In this document: in pieces, positions 32,176-44,110 of the stretch | Layout of the letters: each line of letters begins with the position of its first letter | Position numbering within the stretch: position 1 is the stretch's first letter | Origin: Urechis unicinctus | Taxonomy: Eukaryota; Annelida; Polychaeta; Xenopneusta; Urechidae | DNA: 64,000 bases | Assembly: GCA_034190875.2 (NCBI GenBank) | Contig: CM067351.1 | Coordinates: 3,462,155-3,526,154 of the forward strand | Direction of reading: 5' to 3' | Program-made: the position numbers and the translations under genes | Notes under the pieces: model-generated | Told to the model about the DNA's origin: nothing | What the model saw: only the letters and a program-made list of their open reading frames with translations | Database searches by the model: none

Positions 32176-34369
32176 ATGATGGCAACCCCAGCTGAACACT
32201 TCTTCGCAAAACATGCAAGGAATATCAAAGGCTTTCTTCTGGATATATCTGGTGTGTTATTCAATGACAATAAATCAGGAGGAGAGTCGATAGTTGGGTC
32301 TGCTGAATCAATCAGACAGTAAGTTGATTTCTGATCTTAAGTCGATCGCGATCAAATGAACATCGCTTCCGTGTGTAGTCCACGGGCGTCGTTGCGGGGC
32401 GGGGTGCAGTTTTCACGTAGCCCAACGGACCAACAGTCCGATCGATTACCTTGTTACACAAGTTCCCTAACTTGGTTCAAAAGAGCTATTTTCGCGGCTG
32501 TGGCGTACAATTTAACTGATAACAGAAGTCATTGTAATTACAGATTGATGATTACGTTTGACATGAATCGCTTATCGGATATACTTTAACCCAGATTTTG
32601 TTTTTGCATACACTAGAATCAGCATGTTTGTTTCGTGATGTATGATTTTGTCAATTTAGTGCATTTGAATTCTGATGTTGTATAAACATTCTCCAGTTTT
32701 CTTTGACAGATTGCGGGAGGCAGGTATTCCTTTTAGGCTCTGTACGAATATCAGCCGAGAAAAGACTCCAGATATTGTGAATTATATTAATGCCTTAGGA
32801 TTTGAAATCAAGCAATGTGAAGTATTATCACCCGTTCCTCTGCTCAAAAAGCGGATTAAAGATAGAGGACTCCGCCCATATCTCATCGTGAGTGAAGGTG
32901 GGTCATTTATTTGCATTACAATGCATTATCAATTTCAATTGTATTCAGGTTTCTGTGTTTATTTGAATTCATATTCTAATGCAAACTTGATCCACATTTC
33001 TATCTGAAAAACACTACAGCATTCCTTTCAAAATCTTATCTTGTCCTTGGTCTGCTTTGTGCATATTCATTAGAGTAATTACTTCATACTGGCTGCCATG
33101 TATGTTTTGTCATAGCTGTCAGAGAGGAATTTTCAGATGTAAATCAGAAGGACCCGAACTGTGTTGTGGTTTGCACATCAGAAGACTGCTTCACATATGA
33201 CAGGATCAACAGGGCCTTTCAAGTTCTCATTTCTTCACCTGATCCAGTGTTATTGTCGGCAGGACCAGGGTGAGAATATTGGAGTCATATAAAGTGAACT
33301 ATAGTGATAAGAAAAGCATCCGTGGAATATTGTTTTCACTATCCATTTATCACTTCAACATAGCAGTCATAATGATGTCATGTTTGATGAAAAGTATTTA
33401 CTGAATGTGTTATAAACTGGATAGAATATGTTGAGATTCATCAAGGCATATCATCTTGACTATATTTTGATGTAACATTGATAGGAAGTTCTATCATGCT
33501 TATGGTGACCTAACAATGGACTTGGGGGGATTCACCAAGGCTTTAGAGGTTAGTGTATTGTATAACAACTTTCAAATTGAAACATATTCACAGAGAATTT
33601 TCCCCAAACTTGATGGCTTTGTTGTATTGATTTGGATATGTTAATGGACGTCCACAGCTTGTCTCTTAAACAGCTGTGCCCTAGCATCAAAATCACTCCA
33701 TCCATCACTGTTGATGATGATTTGATGTTGCAATCATCCCTCACCTGACTTGTTTCAGTATGCTTGTGGCATAACGAGTGAAATAGTTGGCAAACCTGCT
33801 GCCGAGTTCTTCCTCAATGCTTTAAACGATATGCAGCTGCAACCTGAAGAGGTAAACAACATTTCTCTGATGCAAAAAAAAAAAAATCATCTTAAAAACC
33901 TGTAAGTGGGATTTTATTACTTATAAGTTATATATCACATTATTTCAAATAAGTTGTTTGTATTCTATGTTTGTATACTTTTTCAATTTGTCACAATTAC
34001 TTTAAAAAGTAGCCCAGAGTGGCATGTTTCTCTGTCTCATACCACAAAGTGTATGTTGCTGTTTGTATAGGCCATCATGATAGGAGATGACATTGTGAAT
34101 GATGTGGGTGGGGCTCAGGCATGTGGAATTAAAGGTGTACAAGTCAGAACAGGAAAGTTCCGGTATGTGAATCACGCCACATCAATTTCACATATCTGTT
34201 TCCAAGGATAGGAACCTGTTCATGTTAATGCGGTTTATTCTTATGAAACATGTTGTGTGTGTGTGTTGTGTGGCACAGCCCCATGGATGAGAACCACCCT
34301 ACGGTGACCCCTGACTGTTATGTGGATAACCTTCATCAGGCCATACAACTATATCTGGCCCACAAGTGA
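32176..34369 (+). CDS. LHPP: LHPP phosphatase, copy C, 7 exons
   Basis: Exons: 32176-32318, 32710-32897, 33116-33269, 33485-33548, 33759-33851, 34071-34162, 34279-34369, again 825 nt and 274 residues. The protein is nearly the same as copy B but keeps the glycines lost there (YACGITSE; DVGGAQACG). Motif I is LLDISGVLFND, motif II LCTNIS and motif IV IGDDIVNDV, ending in LYLAHK. Splice sites are all GT-AG. The 3' flank is the most diverged of the three intact copies. Together with A it is a good candidate for an active enzyme; cytosolic location is inferred from the family, and no signal peptide is present. Confidence 0.94.
32418..32488. mobile_element. hAT-like MITE, copy 4, in intron 1 of LHPP-C
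   Basis: Same 71-bp insertion at the same site as in copy B, with the same imperfect 8-bp flanks. It was inherited through duplication rather than inserted anew. Confidence 0.8.
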
Positions 34370-35571
34370 CCAGATATAAATAACAAGTTCCGTGACAGTT
34401 ATCACTTATCTTATAGCACTGACCTGGATTAGAATCAATGCCAAGATATGCTGGCTTGTGGTGTTAAGTTTCGAAAGCTAGTCTAACCATCAACATTAGA
34501 AAGGCACTTTATATATTTAAAACTGAACATATTAAATGTCCAAAAATAATATTAATGTTTTGTGTGTTTTTTATTGGCATTCATACCAAAGATGTTAATC
34601 AAATAAGATTTAACATGCTGAGTGTCTGTGTAGTATTAGTGCGACATAGAATAATCATGTTGTCTTGTCAGGACATCATGCTAGGTGATCGATATCCCCT
34701 GTCACATGGTAATATAAGTATAAACCTCGGACGTCTTGTAGGGCTAGGTGATCGATTGCTCAATATAATTACCTCAGCCAATGTTTTTTGTTCATGTTGA
34801 TGCAACTCACTATGATATTTCCTCTTTCCTCTCATAATTTGATTTCTTTAATATAGTGGATTGTTGTGGTGGAATGACATTAACGTTTACATTGGCATAT
34901 CTTCGGATTATATCAATTTGACAGGGCTAGCCATGCTGGACGTCCCATTTGACTCTTTATACCGTCCGACCGGGGCTATCTGAACAGTGCAAGAGACCTC
35001 TGAGCTCTTAACAGAGCAACAATTGAAACGACATTATGCCAAGATATCAAAACGATGTGTCATCAATTGAATCACCGAATGAAGTAACTGGGTCGAATCA
35101 TGGAGTAATAATACTCAATGGTCGAAGTCAGCTAACATGACGGGAAAGTTGTCCTGCAATCCAAAGAAATGTGTGAGGTACTCGGGTCATTATGATATAT
35201 CCATAGTCTGGCACTTATGCGTCGTCATAACGTCTCTCCAAGTTCGCCAGCTGCACGCCGACCATCTGTACCTGAGCATCTCGTAATACGGAATCATTGT
35301 CTCGTTGAATTATGACGCAGTAAACTCACTCGACCTGTCCTTTTCCTCCATACCAGATCTAGAATTATACGAAACAAAGCGCCCCAATAAAAAGTTGATG
35401 AGACAAAATCTCGCAAACGTGACTCTTGTATGTTAATATTTCCCGTACTGGCGATTGATTCATATCTTGTACCGTAAGAAAATTCCCAGAAGTTCCTCCG
35501 TTGATTCTATGTAAGGTCAGCGCAAACATACACGTTGTAACTGACGTATAATTTTTTATTAATTTCTAGTC

Positions 35572-36255
35572 ACTTGTGGGACAGATATAGTTGCATAGCC
35601 TGGTGAAGGTTATCCTCATACCGGTCAGGAGTCACAAATGAAATTGATGTGGGGTTGAATCACATACCAGAACTTTCCTGTTCTGACTTGTACACCTTTA
35701 ATTGCACATGCCTGAGCCCCACCCACATCATTCACAATGTCATCTCCTATCATGATGGCCTGTACAAACAGCAACAGTGGTGAATGAAGTGGTTGTGATT
35801 CAAGGGCAGGGCGGCTAAAGAGACCAGCTGTGAGCATGCGCTAATAAATCCAGGGCAACACAATAAAGACATTGGGTTTGGGGAAAATCCTCTGTGAATA
35901 CGTTTCATTTTGAAAGTTATTATTCAATACACTTACCTCTAAAATCTTGGTGAATCCCCCTTAGTCTATTGTTAGATGAGCATAAGCATGGTTGAACTTC
36001 CTATCAGTGTTATTACATAATATGGTCAAGATGATAGGCCTTTATAAAGCTCAACAAATTCTATCCAATTCAAAGCAGCTTCAGTTAATATTTTTCACCA
36101 AACATGACATCGTTATGTCTGATTAGTTGAAGTGATAAATGGATAATGCGAAGAATGCTCTAAGAATGCTTTTCTCATGATTTATAGTTCACTAGAAATG
36201 AGTGAGATATTCGCACCCTAGTACAATAAACTGGATCAGTTTAAGAAATGAGAAT
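35572..36255 (-). pseudogene. inverted LHPP fragment within module C
   Basis: Reading the minus strand: a piece like the end of exon 3 (about 36200-36255), an exon-4-like piece (35936-35993; HAYAHLTID followed by an in-frame stop), an exon-6-like piece (about 35667-35760; IGDDIVNDVGGAQACAIK) and an exon-7-like piece ending LYLSHK and a stop (about 35572-35640). Exon 5 is missing and the last intron is shrunk to about 30 bp. It lies opposite in direction to the intact genes 1.2 kb upstream. It is a dead fragment. Confidence 0.88.
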
Positions 36256-38103
36256 CTGAAAAAAAATATGCTGACCCTGTCAATTAGTCTGTGATAAAAA
36301 CTTTTGCTATTTGTTTGCATACCTACCATTTTCAGATGAGTGTATTTGAATGTTTGATTTAATTTAATGTGTAATGAAATTTGTGTGTCCTTTTTACAAA
36401 GAATGCATCGACCCTCAAACTGGTTGATTTGTTTTAGGGGTGTAATCGCATATGAAAAACAAACCAAATTGATTAAGCAATTGTCAGTTTGACGGTTGAT
36501 GTATTCCATTAAAAAAAATAACAAATGTCAATTAATGAATGATCACCATCATAGGTAATGATAAAAGGACACTCAAATTTCAGTACACATTAAAATAAAT
36601 CAAATATTGAAATAAACTCATGTGAGCTGGTTAGGTATGAAAACATATGGCAATAATTTTCTACGATCCATTATCAATAGATAAAATTATTTTATGGATA
36701 CGTGTGTGTTATTAATCATCTTTATGTGTCTGTTCGGTGCTTTTTTAGATGACAATGTGCATTGAAAACATAAAAAAAGAATTATACTTTGACTAGTAGT
36801 CCGATCCATGTGTAACAATCTATTAATCTACTACACCGAAATAGAGACTTAGACATCAATTATTTTTCTTAAACCCAGGCAACAATTTATGTCCTTAAGA
36901 CAAAAACTGCAATAGATGCCTCTCTTTGGGGGAAGTCGCTGTTTAGTAGTTAGCAGATTATCTTGTTGGTCAGCGAGCACATTACCATGGCTCTACAAAA
37001 CCTCCCTCCAACGTTGTAAAAAGTGCGGTGGGTTACATTGAAACAAAAGTGACATAACTGTTTCATTATATATCTACTTTCCACACATAGCAGGAAATAC
37101 GGCAACATTTTCTTAAAGCTGGCAGTAAAGGTAAATGTGGCTGGATGTCCTCGAACTGAACACGGGCGATTGGTAGACATTGCTTGATGCTCACAACACC
37201 AAATCGAGTTGATTTATTGAAAAAAGGTGGAGACAAGTATCTTGCATTTTTATTAAATTTTACGAAAAGTGTATTTGCTGAGTCGAACCGTATGTAGGTT
37301 TTTTTAATTCCTCAATGGTTTGTTCCATAACAAGTTGTTAAACGTAAAACAGATTAACTTCCCACGGTCTGGTCTGTAAAAACTATATACCGAAAGCTTT
37401 AATTGAATGCCAACTTGTCTCATGCTTCAAAAGTACAACAGTCGCACATCAAATTAAACCCAACATCGAAAATAGAAAAGCCACTGGATCTCAAAATCAA
37501 TCCCCGAATCTGACGAATTAACTTCACTAAAGCATTTTATTTCTCAACCATTTGACATCGCACAAGTCGCTTGTGATATTTTTGTTATCATCATGCAACA
37601 ATTGATGTATCATACATGAATGGGAGTTAACTGAGAATATCAATTTCATTAAGTTGAAAAACGTACAAATAGCAATGCGACACTTACGGTCCTGAAATTC
37701 TGTATTGACATTTCTTTATTTATTACGTAGAAGTTTGGATGTACAATATAAATGATGAGGGGATAGGGAGATGGAAACGCTTGACATGATTACTTCTGCT
37801 GGATAATAACTTACCTGATGAGGCTCATTATGGCGTTCGCTTATATTGCTCTTTTATCGCCCAATATTAATGTATTGCAGGCTTGTTCGCACTTGGACAG
37901 TTTTGATTGATGGTAGATGTCTGCAGTCACAATGTTTTGATCATTCCATACCAAGTGACATTATTCAATGTAATTAGAATAAAAGGAAATTTAACATATC
38001 CGCATATTTACCCTAATTGCGACGCCCGAATGATTGGATTTCATTCACGTAGAAATTATAGTCTATTGTAAATCAACTGTACCTGACATAATACACACTT
38101 AGG

Positions 38104-38243
38104 ATGGCAACACCAGCTAAACACTTCTTCGCAAAACATGCAAGGAATATTAAAGGCTTTCTTTTGGATATATCTGGTGTGTTATTCAATGACAATAAAT
38201 CAGGAGGAGAGTCGATAGTTGGGTCTGCTGAATCAATCAGACA
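38104..38243 (+). pseudogene. LHPP copy D, exon 1 only
   Basis: Exon 1 is intact from the second of the two usual ATGs (the first reads agg) to the gtaagt donor, with motif I LLDISGVLFND. No exons 2-7 follow on this strand before the retroelement or after it. The copy is therefore truncated. Confidence 0.88.
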
Positions 38244-38342
38244 GTAAGTTGATTTCTGATCTTAGGTCCATTGAGATAAAATGAACATCGCTTCCGTGTG
38301 TAGTCCGCGGGCGTCGTTGCGGGGCGGGGTGCAGTTTTCACG

Positions 38343-38413
38343 TAGCCCAACTGACCAACAGTCCGATCGATTACCTTGTTGCACAAGTTCCCAAACTTGG
38401 TTCAAAAGAGCTA
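38343..38413. mobile_element. hAT-like MITE, copy 5, in intron 1 of LHPP-D
   Basis: Same insertion as in copies B and C, with the same ttttcacg/ttttcgcg flanks. This shows that D descends from the B/C lineage and not from A. Confidence 0.8.
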
Positions 38414-38576
38414 TTTTCGCGGCTGTGGCGTACAATTTAACTGATAACAGAAGTCATTGTAATTACAGATTGATGATTACGTTTGACATGAATCGCTTAT
38501 CGGATATACTTTAACCCGGATTTTGTTTTTGCATAAACTAGAATCAGCACGTTTGTTTTTCTAATTCGTGATGTAT

Positions 38577-41500
38577 GGTTTTGATGTCATAAAACTGTTT
38601 TTGAACAGCTCTGATTGGCTACCAATCTGAGCATCAAATAGAGTAGCTCTGCCACACAAACGAGCTAATTGTGGGTCATCTGCAACACGTTTGGCTTTTT
38701 TCATGCTGTTCTTGACAGTCTGTACGACTCTTTCAATAAAGCCATTTGACTGCGGGTAATGGGATGATGCCATGATGTGCCTGAATCCCCAATTCTGGCT
38801 GAATTCTTTGAATTCCCTGCTTGAGTAGCATGGTTCTCCATCTGTGAATACTCTTTCTGGTATGCCATGCTCACTGAAGTTTTAAGTTTTGCAATCAATG
38901 ACTGCTGGTTTCTGCATTTAGACGTCTGATAAGAGGCATCTTGTTGTAGTAATCTGCCACTATCAAGTATCTTTGTCCATCAAGGTAGAACAAATCTGAA
39001 CCAACAATCTGCCATGGACCGCTGGGCATACCATGTGGTATCATGCTCTGTTTTTGTTCCTTTCTACTAAATTTAAGACAAACATCACATCTCCCAAAAT
39101 CTATTCAATGTCATTGTCTGTACCACGCCAGTAAACACATGACCTGGCTCTTAGTCGTGTTTTCTTAATTCCTTGGTGACTACATGTAGTCTCCCTATTA
39201 TCTTACGGTGGAGTTCTTTGGGGATTACAATCCTTTGCCCTTTCATTAGGATACCAACCTTCACAGACAAGAAGTCTTTAATGCACCAGTATGGTCGCAA
39301 ACATTTTGGTAGCTCCTGTACACTTTCTGGCCAGCCTTTTGTTACCACTTCTAGGAGAGGTTTGAGCTCTTCGTTATTTTAGTAGCTGATCCATGTTTGC
39401 ATCTGACCACCTTACACTATGAATGGCCTTCTCTATTTTCATTGTATCAGCTGGTTTTGGGTTTAACCTTGATAGCACATCAGCTAACAAAAGCTCTTTT
39501 CCAGGCCTGTATGTGATCTTCATGTCGTATTGCTGTGCTCTCAGTAGCATGCGTTGTAAACGTGGCGGTGCCTTGTCAAGGCTTTTAATCTGTGTGGATC
39601 CCAGAGGTCTATGGTCTGATTCGACAGTGAATGTAGTTCCATAGGTATGGAAGCGTTCTGCACCAAATACCACTGCTAACATCTTTCTATCTGTTTGCAT
39701 ACCGTTCTTCGGTGGGAGTTAAGGCTTTTAGTTCAAATGAGATTACTTTTCCACTTCCACCCCTTCTTGCTTGCATCTACCTGTATACGTGTCTCTAACT
39801 TCTGGTTGAAGTAGCTGAGTCTAACAGCATTACAGATTGGTATTAGATAGCTTGGTAGGCTTTTTGGTGTGTAGCTGTCCACCTCTAAGGCGTATCCTTC
39901 TTAACCAAATCTCTCAGAACTGAGGTCTTGTCTGACAGGTTGGCAATATATGGTGATAGTACTGTACTGAACTCTTTGACACCTGTAGGATTAAGTAGAT
40001 AAGCTATCTCTCTTGTCTTCTTTGGATCTGGCGTCACTCCCTCAGTGGTATAAACCATATTAAAGAAGTTAACTTCTTTTGTCTTGATGACACATTTTTC
40101 AGCATTGAAGACAAGGCCATTCATACGGACATGCTGCATTAGATGGTGAAGATTCTGGTCATGATCGTCCTCAGTGGTTCTAAATACAGTGATACCATCA
40201 GCTATATTCATTGTACCTTGCAGCCAGCTAGGATGATACCATCAGCTATATTCATTGTACCTTGCAGCCAGCTAGGATGATACCATCAGCTATATTCATT
40301 GTACCTTGCAGCCAGCTAGGATGATACCATCAGCTATATTCCTTGTACCTTGCAGCCAGCTAGGATGATACCATCAGCTATATTCATTGTACCTTGCAGC
40401 CAGCTAGGATGATACCATCAGCTATATTCATTGAACCCTTGCAGCCAGCTAGGATGATACCATCAGCTATATTCATTGTACCCTTGCAGCCAGCTAGGAT
40501 GATACCATCAGCTATATTCATTGTACCCTTGCAGCCAGCTAGGATGATACCATCAGCTATATTCATTGAACCCTTGCAGCCAGCTAGGATGATACCATCA
40601 GCTATATTCATTGAACCCTTGCAGCCAGCTAGGATGATACCATCAGCTATATTCATTGTACCCTTGCAGCCAGCTAGGATGATACCATCAGCTATATTCA
40701 TTGAACCCTTGCAGCCAGCTAGGATGATACCATCAGCTATATTCATTGTACCCTTGCAGCCAGCTAGGATGATACCATCAGCTATATTCATTGTACCCTT
40801 GCAGCCAGCTAGGATGATACCATCAGCTATATTCATTGAACCCTTGCAGCCAGCTAGGATGATACCATCATTTCTTGAAATACGTTCTCAGACCAAAAGG
40901 CAACCGTTAAAACCGATATCTGCCTCTTAATGCACTAAATGACATGAGGGCTGATGACTTTTTGTCAAGCTCGATGATACCATCAATGAAATACGTTCTC
41001 AGACCTAGTATCTAAAACCGATTTAGTGAATGACTGAAGACTGCTGATGAGCTTTTTGTCAAGCTCGATGTGATAAACGTCTAGTATCTAATTTAGTGAA
41101 GACTGAAGCGTTTGATGGTGTGCTCGTTTGATCGCGGTGTTGAGATTTCGCGGATCCAAACAAACGCGAATTCCATCCAATTCCTTCCTACTGAATGCTG
41201 AGTCATTGAGTGTTCTCGTTTTCAGGTATTGGCTCTATTACATCTAGAGCTACCATTTTACCCAGTTCTGCATGGATTTCATCTTTGAGATGATTGAGTG
41301 TCTTCCTGGGAGGATTGTTAACTGGTGTAACATCCTGTTGGATATCGATTTGGTATATTCCTGGGAACTCTCCAATTCCAGAGAACCGATCTGGGTACGC
41401 TGTGTTGATTGTGATTATACCTAGAAACTTGCAAGTACTCTTTCCCAGAATAATTGGACCTTGTGTGTCAGCAATAAAGAATTATGTGGCCTACCACTGT

Positions 41501-42030
41501 TTGCTTGAATGCGGGCACCGCAGTTTCAGGTTAACGAGCCATATTGCATAATCTCTGATCCATTGTAGGCATGAAGTCTGTAAGATTTCACCCTAGATCA
41601 GTCCAGATGCTGATGAGTTGTGGGAACATTTTCCTGAATGTCCTTATGCGCAGAACATTTCCCTGCACTCCTGTGTCTATTTTGCAAATCATTTGTGCAT
41701 GCCTTCTGATGTCGAGAATCAGAGCATCAACATCAACAATGATGTTACTATCAACTTAACTTGTTTGCTAGCATAGATAACATCACATGATAGACTGCCA
41801 AATCTAGCTTCTGGCTCGCTATCAAAAGCATGTCCATTTCTCTGATCTCTCTTGGAGTGACCTCCTTTCTGCTCATTGCGACGCTCTCTCAGTGTGGGAC
41901 ATTTTGGATCATAGTGCTTTCCTGAGTAACTTCTCACTTTGACCGCATAGTTTCCATCAACAGTCCTATGTGCTTTTGTTGATTTCATGGTGTCGTCGCC
42001 TGATGACTGGCACGTATTTCGTGTCATTTC
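38577..42030 (-). mobile_element. Ty3/gypsy-type retroelement fossil, broken
   Basis: In minus-strand order: a gag-end/zinc-knuckle-like region (about 42030-41720), a retroviral-type aspartic protease region (about 41700-41550), reverse transcriptase in two parts (about 41330-41060 and 40210-39760), RNase H (about 39720-39374; ESDHRPL and ITYRPGKELLLADVLSRL-like motifs) and integrase (about 39350-38577; HYPQSNGFIERVVQ). The order protease-RT-RNase H-integrase identifies the Ty3/gypsy group. No LTRs were found at either end. It is clearly non-functional, with many breaks (about ten or more), and a tandem array interrupts the reverse transcriptase. It looks old. It lies in intron 1 of the truncated LHPP copy D. 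Confidence 0.88.
40205..40872. repeat. 44/45-bp minisatellite inside the retroelement fossil
   Basis: About 15 copies of accttgcagccagctaggat/gataccatcagctatattca, 44 bp in the first four and 45 bp (one extra c) after that. The unit is a piece of the element's reverse-transcriptase region, so the array grew by local duplication within the fossil. Long open frames on both strands reflect the 45-bp unit. Confidence 0.96.
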
Positions 42031-42489
42031 ATTTTAACCGCATACCTTAGCGTAGCTATGTCCCTGACAACCCAACAAATATCAATGTCTACCCCTTGCC
42101 AGTTCCCTCGCTCCAGACAGATAGATAATCTACAACAACCACCTACAGCGCGGCCATGAAAGATCGAGAACCGTTAACAGCGCGGACGCTGTGAGAGGCG
42201 AACTGTTTTCGATAGGTATACCCCAGACCGGGCAATTTATCAAGTTGACATTTATAAAATAGTGTACTTTTTATTTTCGCTACTTTGAATCATATTGTGC
42301 GACATGATTTGGAAGTGGAAAGGCTCTGCAAAACCACATTTTCCCCGCTCTCATCAATCGCAGTGACGTCAGCCCAGTATTCCCATGTGCTTTTGTTAAT
42401 ACGGTAGAGCCACCTTGAAATTGCAGTGTATTATAATTTGGGGAACGATCACCGCAGAACCACTCAAAGTGAGCCCTCTTAGCGTAGAT
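42031..42489. other. unassigned stretch
   Basis: Between the retroelement fossil and the resumption of module-like DNA. No gene, repeat or LTR recognised. Confidence 0.4.
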
Positions 42490-43500
42490 GTAAACTATTT
42501 GATGAAATGACATTTACGTCTCCAATGACATATCCTGGGATTATTTCACTTAGACTAGTCATAATGTTAATATGTCAAAATGATGTGTCATCAAATGAAT
42601 CAATGAATGAAATAGCTACTGGCTATCGTTATAAGCCATCATGATGGGGAAGCTATCAACTCCTGCAAGCCCAAGAAATTAATTAGGTTCACCGGTCATT
42701 ATGATATATCAATAGTCTGGCAGTTGGCCGCCGTCATAACGTTTCTCCGGCTGTGCCCGAGCGTCTCGTTTTACTGAATCATTGTAAGGTTGATATGTGG
42801 TAAAGCAAACTCACTCGACCTATACCGTTGCTGCATAACTGCTCCAGAATTACATAAAAACAAAGCGGCCTCCATGGAAAGTTGATTACGCACTACCTCG
42901 CTAATGTATCTTGCATGCAAATATTTCCATACAGACTATTAATTCATATCTTTTAGCGAAATAAATTCCCGGAAGTTCCTCCCTGTGAATGTTTATTTAT
43001 TGCGTTTAATCGAAGTTCGTTTCAGTTGTGCTTATATCAGACTGAATTGACTTAAAATATATACCAGCTAATTATTTTCGGAGACAGCCAATTTAGATAG
43101 TTATACAAATGCGATTATCCGATTGTAACCGAGAATAATTAAACCAGTTCGAAGGTCGATTTATTCCATTTATAAATAACTTATGTAAATTAATGCATGG
43201 TAACCATTATAAGTAATGGCCAAAAAGACACTCAGATTTCAGAACACCTTGAATTTAATAAAATAATCAAATAGACTCATGTAAGCATTAGCGGTATGAA
43301 AAAGAATAGTAATGGTATTCAACGATCCATTATCGACAGATAGAATGATTTTATGGATACGACTGTGTTATAAACTATCTATATGTGTGCTTTCTCACAA
43401 GACAATGCGCCTTCAAAACATAAAGCAGAATTGCACATTGACTTATAAACAGAGACATGTGTAACAATCTATGAATCTACAACACAGAACCCGAGACATT
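42490..43500 (+). repeat. diverged 3' half of the LHPP module type
   Basis: Collinear with 24280-25290 of module A: atgtcaaaatgatgtgtcatc, ggtcattatgatatatc, cataacgt.tctcc, ctcactcgacct, gcggcctccatg and acatgtgtaacaatctat occur in the same order. It is more diverged than A is from B. It is best read as the far half of module D or of an older unit, now without LHPP exons. Confidence 0.8.
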
Positions 43501-44110
43501 GTATGTCTTCAAGACAGAGACAACGATGTATGCCTGGAAGACAGAGAAAGCAAATTATGTCTTCAAGACAGAGACAGCGATGTATGCCTGGAAGACAGAG
43601 AAAGCAAATTATGTCTTCAAGACAGAGACAGCGATGTATGCCTGGAAGACAGAGAAAGCAAATAATGTCTTCAAGACAGAGACAGCGATGTATGCCTGGA
43701 AGACAGAGAAGGCAAATTATGTCTGCAAGACAGAGACAGCAATTTATGTCTGCAAGACAAAGATTTGTGTTTCAAAGACAGGGACAATAATTTATGTCTG
43801 CAAGTCAGTGAAAACAATATATGTCTGCGACATAGAGCCAACAATACATTTACGTCTGCAAGGCAGAGACAATGATTTATGTCTATGAGACAGATACATC
43901 CAATTTTGCAAGACTCCAAGACAGAGCCAATAATTTATGTCTGCAAGAGAGCGATAACGACTTAGGTATGCAAGACGTAAGTGACACTGATTTATGTCTG
44001 AAAGAGAGAAACAACAATTTGTCTCCAATACAGTGACAACAATCCATCAGCCAGATAGCGACAACAATTGATGTGGGCCAAGCAGAGACAGCAATTGTAA
44101 TACATACACA
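43490..44110. repeat. gtctgcaagacagagaca tandem array
   Basis: Four near-perfect 54-bp units (tatgtcttcaagacagagac then atgtatgcctggaagacag) pass into more diverged 27-30-bp units to about 44110. The same kind of unit, in few copies, precedes the CT arrays in modules A, B and C (for example 25290-25460), so this is an expansion of a module component. The open frames here are repeat translations. Confidence 0.92.

Larger units (their letters stand above)
32131..38055 (+). repeat. tandem module C, 5.9 kb
   Basis: Third unit. The gene region (to about 34500) is near-identical to module B. The middle part (about 34500-37090) is clearly diverged from A and B, has lost the CT array and gained an inverted LHPP fragment. 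The last kilobase (about 37090-38055) is again near-identical to A and B. This on-off pattern suggests gene conversion. Confidence 0.88.
38056..38576 (+). repeat. tandem module D, 5' part only
   Basis: The fourth ttatagtctat junction (one base changed) starts a unit that follows B and C through exon 1 and most of intron 1. It stops abruptly at about 38576, where retroelement sequence begins. DNA like the 3' half of a module resumes near 42490. Confidence 0.85.
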
